Assembly (NCBI GenBank): GCA_050743625.1
Contig: JBOGED010000638.1
Location: 1 to 17,962 of the forward strand
DNA length: 17,962 nt
Direction: 5' to 3'
Origin: JBOGED01 sp050743625
Lineage (GTDB): Bacteria > Actinomycetota > Nitriliruptoria > Euzebyales > Egibacteraceae
A program made the position numbers and the translations under genes. Shown piece by piece: positions 6,671 to 12,139 of this stretch. Below the pieces are notes generated by a model. It was given only the letters and a program-made list of their open reading frames with translations, was not told where the DNA came from and did not search any database. The stretch's first letter is position 1; each line of letters starts with the position of its first letter.

Positions 6671-6931
6671 TTGCGCACGACGACGTTGGACCGTGCTCAA
6701 GTACTACACCTGAAGGCTGGGGACGTACAGCCTGGAGACGAGGTCGTGTACTTGCTTCACACCCCGAGCGGGGTGACACATCACGTCGCGACTCGCGCGG
6801 AGGAGATCTCGTTCAGCCGTCAGCGGACGTGGATCACGCTCGCTGGCCCCGAGCGTTCGCGACGCCTACCGGTCACTCACCCCGTCGTCGTGGTACGCGG
6901 GCTGACCTCAGCGTGGGCCAAGGGTTCATAG
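6671..6931 (+). CDS. Small conserved-looking protein of unknown function (TTG start)
   Basis: An 86-residue product starting at TTG 6671. The start is chosen for the excellent AAGGAGGGG at 6655-6663, about eight bases upstream; an earlier in-frame ATG at 6617 lacks one. The protein reads as a small beta-rich domain: LKAGDVQPGDEVVYLL, GVTHHVATRAEEI, RTWITLAGPERSRRLPVTHPVVVVRGL. The 'GDVQPGDEV' turn and alternating valines recall compact beta-barrel folds, but I recognise no family and see no catalytic motif, signal peptide or membrane segment. Its last 59 nt overlap the end of the convergent Rid gene. Confidence 0.6.
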   Translation: MRTTTLDRAQVLHLKAGDVQPGDEVVYLLHTPSGVTHHVATRAEEISFSRQRTWITLAGPERSRRLPVTHPVVVVRGLTSAWAKGS

Positions 6932-7346
6932 CGCGTGAGAGGGGATCGCCAGAAGGCACCTGGCCTGTGGCGAGTTGGGCCTCGACCTCGATCTCTACTC
7001 GCCAGCGGGCGTCCAGGAGCCCGGCCACGACCACCATCGTGGCGGCGGGCCGGGCGGCGCCGAACACCTCCGCGTGCGCTTGGGCGACGGCCTCGGCGTC
7101 CGCCCGATCGACGAGATACATCCGCGTTCGGACCGCATCATCAGGGGTCGCGCCAAGCTCGGCGAGTGCGGTGACGGCGATCTGGAGGCTCCGCCTCGCT
7201 TGGGCCCCCGGGTCGGGGTCGCACGAGCCATCGGGCCAGATCGGCGCCGTGCCGGACACGAGTACCCGGTCACCGACCCGGACGGCCCGGGAGAAACCCA
7301 TCCGGTCTTCGTACACCGATCCTGATCGCACGGTGCGTTTGCTCAT
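6873..7346 (-). CDS. Rid family (YjgF/YER057c/UK114) protein, probably without imine deaminase activity
   Basis: A 157-residue chorismate-mutase-like Rid fold, normally a trimer. Recognisable parts are GDRVLVSGTAPIW (strand 2), ARRSLQIAVTALAELGATPDDAVRTRMYLVD, the AEVFGAARPAATMVVVAGL segment and RVEIEVEAQL. RidA deaminates reactive enamine/imine intermediates with an arginine in its PARS(C/A)V motif. Here that place reads PAATMV, with alanine (A102) where I align the arginine, so it probably belongs to a non-deaminating Rid subgroup. The last ~28 residues (SGDPLSRAMNPWPTLRSARV onward) extend beyond the usual ~130-residue fold and are encoded across the convergent gene. The ATG overlaps the nfeD stop (ATGA), so the two are translated together. 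Confidence 0.85.
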   Translation of the reverse strand: MSKRTVRSGSVYEDRMGFSRAVRVGDRVLVSGTAPIWPDGSCDPDPGAQARRSLQIAVTALAELGATPDDAVRTRMYLVDRADAEAVAQAHAEVFGAARPAATMVVVAGLLDARWRVEIEVEAQLATGQVPSGDPLSRAMNPWPTLRSARVPRRRGE

Positions 7347-8665
7347 CGCCGCAGGTCCTCTCGCCGCGCCCCTTCTCGCTCGACCACCAGCTCCAATCCC
7401 TCGCGCTTGACCACCCGGACACGGTCGCCAACCTCGAGCGTTGCCACGGTGCCGCGGGCCTTCCACAGCGCGCCGTTCACGAAGACCTCCAGCGAGTGGT
7501 CCCCGATCCGGCGCACGGTGCCGGTCGCACCGACCAGCGTGCCCCCAGCGCCTTGGTATGGAGGGGTCTTCTGCAGCCGCCACGCCAGGCGGCCGGCCAA
7601 GGCCGAGCCCACACCCACCAGGATCGGGATCACGACGAGCACTCTCAGGTCGATGCCCAAGCCGTTCGGCTGCTGAAAGAGCAGCAGGCCAGCGAACACC
7701 AGGGCGAGCGCACCCGCCCCCGCGAACACACCAATACCGGGCGCGAACAGCTCGGCAACGAACAGGCCCACCGCAACCGCGAGCAACAGCACCCCCGCGA
7801 TGCTCACCTCGAGCACGGAAAGGGAGACAAACGCGAGCGCGAGCAGGATCACGCCGATGGTGCCCGCGATCGCGCCACCCGGGGCGGCCAGCTCGTAGAC
7901 GATCAGGAGCGCCCCCGCGGCGAGGAAGATGAACGCGAGCTCGGGGTTCGCCAGGGCTTGGAGCAGCCGGCGAGGATGAGACAATTGGAACTCGACGACT
8001 GGCGCTCCGCCGGTGGCCAAGGTGAGCTGCGCGCCGTTGCCGAGGGTCACCGGGCGGCCGTCGACCGATTCGAGCAACTCGCTTCGGCTGGACGCCAGCA
8101 TGTCAACCACGCCGAGCGCGAGCGCCTCGCTCGCGGGGACCGACCGGCCAACCAGCACCATGTCGGCGGCGACGTCGGGATTACGGCCCCGCCGCTCGGC
8201 GATCGACCTGATAAACGCCGTCGTGTCGTTGACGATCTTGTCGTCCAGGTCTCCGCCCTGCAGACCGACGGGTGTGGCGGCGCCGATATTTGTGCCGGGC
8301 GCCATCGCCGCGACATGGGAGGCCAACGTGATGAACGCGCCCGCCGACCCAGCGTGCGCCCCGGGCGGGCTGACATAGACGATCACCGGGACGTCGGCGC
8401 CCAGGATGTCCTGGACGATCGACCGCATCGACGAGACCAACCCGCCCGGTGTGTCGAGCTCGATGAGGAGCGCCGCGTGGTTACCCTGATCCGCTGCCGT
8501 CACGGCGTCCGACAGCTGCTCCGCGATCACTGGGGTGATCGGCCCATTCATGCGCGTGACGAGGACGGTATGTCCCGTGGGCTCTTGAGCAAGCGCTGAC
8601 ACTGCCCAAAAAACTACCGGCATGAGTGCCGCGATTCCCAGGATCAGGCATCGGCGAAAGGCCAT
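7343..8665 (-). CDS. nfeD: NfeD-family ClpP-class membrane serine protease
   Basis: A 440-residue long-form NfeD. A signal peptide (MAFRRCLILGIAALMPVVFW, cleavage near ALA-Q at 26) precedes a ClpP/crotonase-like protease domain. That domain holds LLIELDTPGG, the nucleophile S107 in HAGSAGAFITLAS, and the probable partner lysine K143 in DDKIVNDT. The middle (about 230-360) has several membrane segments, including FIFLAAGALLIVYELAAPGG, VILLALAFVSLSV, VLLLAVAVGLFVAELFAPGI and ALALVFAGLLLF. The C-terminus is the NfeD OB-fold (LVGATGTVRRIG to GDRVRVVKREG). Relatives cleave the C-terminus of membrane partners such as stomatins; no stomatin gene is in this window. ATG 8665 is chosen for the signal peptide. 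Its ribosome site is poor (GGGAG adjoining the ATG). An in-frame TTG at 8719 would add 18 non-hydrophobic residues. Confidence 0.9.
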   Translation of the reverse strand: MAFRRCLILGIAALMPVVFWAVSALAQEPTGHTVLVTRMNGPITPVIAEQLSDAVTAADQGNHAALLIELDTPGGLVSSMRSIVQDILGADVPVIVYVSPPGAHAGSAGAFITLASHVAAMAPGTNIGAATPVGLQGGDLDDKIVNDTTAFIRSIAERRGRNPDVAADMVLVGRSVPASEALALGVVDMLASSRSELLESVDGRPVTLGNGAQLTLATGGAPVVEFQLSHPRRLLQALANPELAFIFLAAGALLIVYELAAPGGAIAGTIGVILLALAFVSLSVLEVSIAGVLLLAVAVGLFVAELFAPGIGVFAGAGALALVFAGLLLFQQPNGLGIDLRVLVVIPILVGVGSALAGRLAWRLQKTPPYQGAGGTLVGATGTVRRIGDHSLEVFVNGALWKARGTVATLEVGDRVRVVKREGLELVVEREGARREDLRR

Positions 8666-8988
8666 CTCCCATAGCGTCGCACGCGCGGGACCCGCTGACG
8701 GCCAGTCTTTCGTGCCCAACCGAAAGAAAGACGCTATTCCCCGTATCTGATTCGCCTTGTCGAGCGTCTGTACTGGTGACGGCGGCGAGTCTCTGCGGGC
8801 GGAGACCGCCGCCAGCCATCTTTACCGTAAGAAGGCCGGTGCCTCACCCCTGAGCCCTCAGACCACTCAGGAAAAGAGAGACACCGGCCGGATGCTCCCC
8901 CAGGGACGGGGGAGCGAAGCCCACGGATAGATGAAGTTTGCTTCCTTTTATCCGCAAAGGGCAAGGGGGTAAAAAGGGTTTTTGGTGC
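8666..8988. ncRNA. Gene-free, hairpin-rich stretch: possible structured nfeD leader or unclassified RNA
   Basis: I see no supportable gene in these 323 nt between copCD and nfeD, but five hairpins. 8705-8711/8726-8732 (GTCTTTC/GAAAGAC). 8781-8793/8802-8813, a 12-bp stem with one bulged A. 8834-8841/8882-8889 (GGCCGGTG/CACCGGCC), enclosing CCTGAG/CTCAGG at 8849-8854/8866-8871. 8894-8901/8908-8915 (GCTCCCCC/GGGGGAGC). 8924-8929/8949-8954 (CGGATA/TATCCG), enclosing GAAG/CTTC. On the minus strand this is the nfeD 5' region. I could not match it to a riboswitch class I know (c-di-AMP, c-di-GMP, cobalamin, TPP and SAM were considered). The strand of any RNA is undecided. Confidence 0.4.
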
Positions 8989-10410
8989 TCAGCCCGGTTG
9001 GGCGGTGGTGACGATCATCTGGTCACGCGCGGCCGCCTCGTCCGCGGCCGGAATGCGTGAGGCGAGGCCCGCGGCCGCGCCAAACGCGAGCAGCATCACA
9101 CCGACCTCGGCGACCGCCATACGCCTGAAGCGCCGCCGAGCGCTGACCCCGCCGCTGACCAGGCGTGGCACGCAAAGGCGCCGGTTGAGCCAGCCAAGCC
9201 CCACGATGCCAATGAGAATCGCCATCTTTACGACGACGAGCCGGCCCCAGCCTGTGGTGGACAGGTTCTCCAGCGATCCGAGGTGGGTCAGGCTGTTGAG
9301 CAGCCCAGTCACGACGACGATGGCGAGCGCCCATCCCGCCATCTGGCTGAACCGTCGGGTCGGGCCGAACGTGTCCGGGCTGCCGGCTTTCAGCACGACG
9401 AGCGCCAAGACGGCCAAGCCGCCGACCCACGCAGTGGCGCCGAGTACGTGGGCCCAGTCGTTCACGACGGTCAGTGCCCCGCCCGAGCTCGCACCGGCGT
9501 GCCCCCACCAGGCGGGTGCGAAGCTGCCGAGCCCCGCCCCCACGAGCCCTACGGCCGCGCCCCCACGTGTCCTCGCGTTGAACGCGCATACCGCGACGAC
9601 GAGCGCGACCATCGCCTGGGCGAGCAGCGCGCTTCCGAGCCTCGTCTCCACGAACCGGAAGACGACTCCCGAGCCGATTACCTCGCTCAGGGATCGCCCC
9701 GCGACGTGGATGAGGCCGAGCACGAAGAGGGCGATCGCCGAGAGGCACCAGCCGACCGACATCGCGGCGGCGGCACGGGACAGGCGGCGGTCCGTGTAAC
9801 CGAGAACCGCGCCCCGATCGGCGAGCAACCATGTGACGCCGAGCAGGAGCCCGACGGTGAGGGTGAGCGTCAGGTAGTTGGCCAGCCGGGCGACCCACAG
9901 ACCCATCGTGACGGCTCGACTCGCCTGGACCTGCATCGGTGCCGGGGTGGCCAAGGGGACTGAAATGGGAGCTGTGGCGGCCTGATCTCTGGCCGGCTCG
10001 GGGGCGATGTCGTCGCCAGAGGGTGCGAGCGGAGCCAACGTGAACGCGTAGCTGGACTCGAGGGGATCCCCGTCGACCGCCACCACGCGGAACGTGACCT
10101 GGTAGGTACCCGCACCGCGGGAAGGTTTGTCGGCGAGCGGCAGCTCGACACGCGCGCCCTCGACGACCGCCTTCGCCTCCTCCGCGCTGAGGCGGTCGCC
10201 GGATGGGCCGTATACCTGGATCTGCGCGAAATCGGGTTCGACCGGCTGGCTGAACTCGAGGACGATCGCCCGTGGCGCGTCCCGCAGTGTGGTTCCCGCC
10301 TCAGGCTGGCTCTCTATCAGGGTGACATGCGCGCTCGCGGGGACCGCGAGGACGATGAGAAGACCGGCGGTCACCACCGCGATGGCGCATGCCCGCGCGC
10401 GTCCATTCAT
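8989..10410 (-). CDS. CopC-CopD fusion, copper uptake/resistance membrane protein (YcnJ-like)
   Basis: A 473-residue protein. After the signal peptide (residues 1-27, ending PASA) comes a CopC domain. It begins with H28, the mature N-terminal histidine that binds Cu(II) in the family, followed by VTLIESQPEAGTTL and AIVLEFSQPVEP. The C-terminal part, from about residue 165, is a CopD domain with roughly eight membrane segments and the conserved GHAGASSGGAL and NDWAHVLGATAWVGGLAVL with histidines. Fusions of this kind bring copper from outside the membrane into the cell. The usual CopC DxH motif reads D113-G-D115 here, so one Cu(II) ligand seems lost. ATG 10410 is fixed by AGGAGG four to five bases upstream and by the signal peptide. 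It stands alone, with no copper regulator visible nearby. Confidence 0.9.
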   Translation of the reverse strand: MNGRARACAIAVVTAGLLIVLAVPASAHVTLIESQPEAGTTLRDAPRAIVLEFSQPVEPDFAQIQVYGPSGDRLSAEEAKAVVEGARVELPLADKPSRGAGTYQVTFRVVAVDGDPLESSYAFTLAPLAPSGDDIAPEPARDQAATAPISVPLATPAPMQVQASRAVTMGLWVARLANYLTLTLTVGLLLGVTWLLADRGAVLGYTDRRLSRAAAAMSVGWCLSAIALFVLGLIHVAGRSLSEVIGSGVVFRFVETRLGSALLAQAMVALVVAVCAFNARTRGGAAVGLVGAGLGSFAPAWWGHAGASSGGALTVVNDWAHVLGATAWVGGLAVLALVVLKAGSPDTFGPTRRFSQMAGWALAIVVVTGLLNSLTHLGSLENLSTTGWGRLVVVKMAILIGIVGLGWLNRRLCVPRLVSGGVSARRRFRRMAVAEVGVMLLAFGAAAGLASRIPAADEAAARDQMIVTTAQPG

Positions 10411-10876
10411 GTGCCCTCCTGTACGAAGCGATCGCCACCGCATGGTGACCGCGTGATCGTGGGCAGCCTGAAGTGCAGCGAGGTGATTGGGGAGGTTCGA
10501 CACGGCGACCACGCAGGTTCGGCATCCCGCGAGGCACCGTCGGAGGCGTCAGCGGCCCGTCACGCCGTCGCCGACGCTGGCTGTGTCGACCGACTCTCGC
10601 CCTGGCTTCGGCGTAGTCGCCCGCTCTCGGGTGTTCGAACCGCTGCTGTCCGACCGTACACCCACGGGCTGGTCCCAGCGGAGCCCATGTGCGGTTGGTG
10701 AACAACAAGGGTGATGCGAATGCCAGGGTCTCGCGCAGCGGGTTCTGTCGCATACCTCCACGCGATCAGGGATGCGGACAACGCGCGCGCTTCCCGAGTT
10801 TTCATAGTTTGGGCACTAGCCTTACTAGTCAGAGAGTCCTAGTAAAGGTCGAGTAAGGCAACGAAGGGAAGACGCA
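10411..10876. other. 466-nt gap without a supportable gene
   Basis: Frames here are short, arginine/serine-rich and lack ribosome sites or known motifs. Two structures stand out. One is a 9-bp stem with one bulge, GGT(G)ATGCGA at 10710-10719 with TCGCATACC at 10748-10756. The other is a hairpin at 10822-10845 just before the next gene. No clear promoter was found for either flanking gene, and the 10450-10700 part shows nothing I can name. Confidence 0.4.
10816..10845 (+). promoter_or_regulatory. CTAG-rich inverted repeat upstream of the acidic secreted protein gene
   Basis: TTACTAG (10822-10828) and CTAGTAA (10839-10845) form a 7-bp inverted repeat around a 10-nt loop. A further CTAG at 10816 gives three CTAG tetramers in 30 bases. 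CTAG is usually rare in high-GC bacterial DNA. The element ends 31 nt before the GTG start and could be an operator or a leader hairpin. Confidence 0.35.
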
Positions 10877-11362
10877 GTGAAGGTTCGCAATCCTGCGATG
10901 ATCGGCTTGTCCACCGCTGCCGTCCTGGCGGGACTTCTGCTCGAAGCTCCGGCGGCCAGCGCCGACGAGATCGGCGTGACGCCGCCCGGGCTCCTGACCT
11001 TTGCGGCACGGCCGGATGCCCTGGCGGTCCCGGCTTCCCACGAGGACGAATCGCTGTTCTCGCTCGCCGAGGTGAATGTCGAAGAGCTCCTCGAAGACCT
11101 CGGCATTATCGAGAGAGACGAAGAGCCCGAGGATGAGGACGAGGATCGCGACGAGGAGCCATCCGGGGACTTCGAGGCCTCGTTCACCGACGGTGAGGCC
11201 TCGGCATCAGTGACGGGCGGTGAGAGCACCTTCAGGACGGACGGCCGGAGCGAGTCTCGCGCTCATTCCGACGACGACGAGCCGGTCCTCTCGCTCTTCA
11301 ACGTCGACGTCCCCTTCCTCCCCTTCGGCGAGTCGCTCTTCTCCCTCCTCGAGGTGGATTAG
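10877..11362 (+). CDS. Secreted, highly acidic repeat protein, no recognised family
   Basis: 161 residues from GTG 10877, with AAGGGAAG about ten bases upstream. The first 29 residues are a clear signal peptide (basic start MKVR, hydrophobic MIGLSTAAVLAGLLL, cleavage at ASA-DE). The mature part is very acidic: residues 79-98 are largely Asp/Glu (DEEPEDEDEDRDEEP), and another acidic run lies at 131-135. Three related short repeats flank the acidic middle: ESLFSLAEVNV (58-68), PVLSLFNVDV (136-145) and ESLFSLLEVD (152-161, the exact C-terminus). There are no cysteines, no LPXTG motif and no membrane segment after the signal. The layout would suit an exported protein that binds cations or self-associates through the hydrophobic repeats, but that is speculation. 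Confidence 0.75.
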   Translation: MKVRNPAMIGLSTAAVLAGLLLEAPAASADEIGVTPPGLLTFAARPDALAVPASHEDESLFSLAEVNVEELLEDLGIIERDEEPEDEDEDRDEEPSGDFEASFTDGEASASVTGGESTFRTDGRSESRAHSDDDEPVLSLFNVDVPFLPFGESLFSLLEVD

Positions 11363-11383
11363 GTCCACGTTGGCGGTGCCCGG

Positions 11384-11396
11384 GGCCACTGTGGCC
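11384..11396. terminator. Inverted repeat between convergent genes
   Basis: GGCCAC-T-GTGGCC (11384-11396) lies between the stop of the acidic protein gene and the stop of vapC, touching the latter. As RNA it would fold as GGCCA/TGGCC with a CTG loop on either strand. There is no U-tract. A weak bidirectional terminator is plausible. Confidence 0.35.
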
Positions 11397-11809
11397 TAGC
11401 GGACCACCGTGAAGGCCATGTCGCGCCGCTTGCCGTAGCGATAGATCGCAAAGTCTTGGTCGAAGCTCGCGGCGCGTTGTACTCCGAGTCGTTGCATGAC
11501 CGCGAAGCTTGTGAGATCGACGATCGAGAAGTCCTGGTCCGCGAATTGCTGACTGATCGCCAACGCAACCTGGAGGTCGGCCAAACCCACTGGCTCGATG
11601 GTCGCGAGCCCACCTTGCAAACCCTGCCAGAAGCGCTCCGCGGCTGATCGGCTAAGGCGGTGCCGTAACAGCAGCCACGTCTCGACCAGGACGTGATCGC
11701 TGGTCACGAGGCGCTCGTCACCGGAAAGGATGGCCTTCGCGCGGTCGTTGCTGGAGTCGCCACGGTCGGCGGCGGCATACCAAGCCGAGGTGTCGACGAA
11801 GAGGCTCAC
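11396..11809 (-). CDS. vapC: VapC-type PIN-domain toxin ribonuclease
   Basis: A 137-residue PIN domain protein. The acidic metal-binding residues are in place: D6 in LFVDTSAWYAAAD, E43 in DHVLVETWLLL, D98 in FSIVDLTSFAVM, and D117/D119 in ASFDQDFAIY. VapC toxins are Mg2+-dependent endoribonucleases that often cut tRNA or rRNA; the target here is unknown. The GTG start overlaps the antitoxin stop (GTGA), the usual antitoxin-first arrangement, and it has no good ribosome site of its own, so translation probably depends on the upstream gene. All catalytic residues are present, so it looks functional. Confidence 0.9.
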   Translation of the reverse strand: MSLFVDTSAWYAAADRGDSSNDRAKAILSGDERLVTSDHVLVETWLLLRHRLSRSAAERFWQGLQGGLATIEPVGLADLQVALAISQQFADQDFSIVDLTSFAVMQRLGVQRAASFDQDFAIYRYGKRRDMAFTVVR

Positions 11810-12060
11810 GCGCGTTCCGCGTTGTGCTGTACTTGCACTGCCGCAGCGACATAGTCGTCCTTGTGGCGGGCCACATCGGAGCTGTGAGAGGCACCCAAGT
11901 CGAAGACGACCGAGGGGTCCATCGTCGGGGACGGCCGTTCGAGGTCCTTGGCGATCAGCCGCCGGACGTATTCAGCAAAGGAGATCCCGAGCTGTTCGGC
12001 CCGTGTACGGGCACGACGATGATCTTCGGGATCGAGGGTAATCTGCGTACGTGCCACCAT
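11806..12060 (-). CDS. vapB: Ribbon-helix-helix antitoxin of the VapBC pair
   Basis: 84 residues. The N-terminal ribbon-helix-helix DNA-binding fold is clear: strand VARTQITLDPE, helix DHRRARTRAEQLG, turn ISFAEYVRRLIAKDLE. The C-terminal half (SVVFDLGASHSSDVARHKDD) is the presumed toxin-binding tail. It should neutralise VapC and repress its own operon as a dimer. ATG 12060 gives exactly the RHH strand at the N-terminus. The sequence just upstream carries the dyad TGGCGCCA (12063-12070), a possible operator, and TATTCT as a weak -10. The gene is divergent from the carboxylase gene, with 79 nt between the two starts. Confidence 0.88.
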   Translation of the reverse strand: MVARTQITLDPEDHRRARTRAEQLGISFAEYVRRLIAKDLERPSPTMDPSVVFDLGASHSSDVARHKDDYVAAAVQVQHNAERA

Positions 12061-12139
12061 GATGGCGCCAGAATACCATGGCACGCTGTGTCCCTCCCAG
12101 ACCGCATGCGCGCGTGTTACCAATTACGCTTGGCATGCG

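Noticed and set aside
7496..8599. Plus-strand frame of 367 codons antisense to nfeD
   Set aside because: No recognisable domain, composition typical of an antisense shadow; nfeD has a signal peptide, catalytic residues and membrane segments.
8894..8930. Resemblance of the plus strand after the GC hairpin (GCGAAGCCCACGG) to the c-di-GMP-I riboswitch consensus
   Set aside because: The upstream GGCAAACC half of the core is missing, and no plus-strand gene follows.
8734..8964. Minus-strand 76-codon frame within the hairpin-rich region
   Set aside because: The product is shaped by the inverted repeats, lacks a ribosome site and has no recognisable motif; structure explains the region better.
10560..10805. 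Minus-strand frames in the copCD to acidic-protein gap
   Set aside because: Several overlapping frames of similar length with Arg/Ser-rich products and no ribosome site or domain; none can be preferred.
12059..12139. Upstream ATG codons (12059, 12062) as the mccB start
   Set aside because: They would add 26-27 residues unlike the family and would run across the divergent antitoxin start; ATG 12140 gives the usual length.
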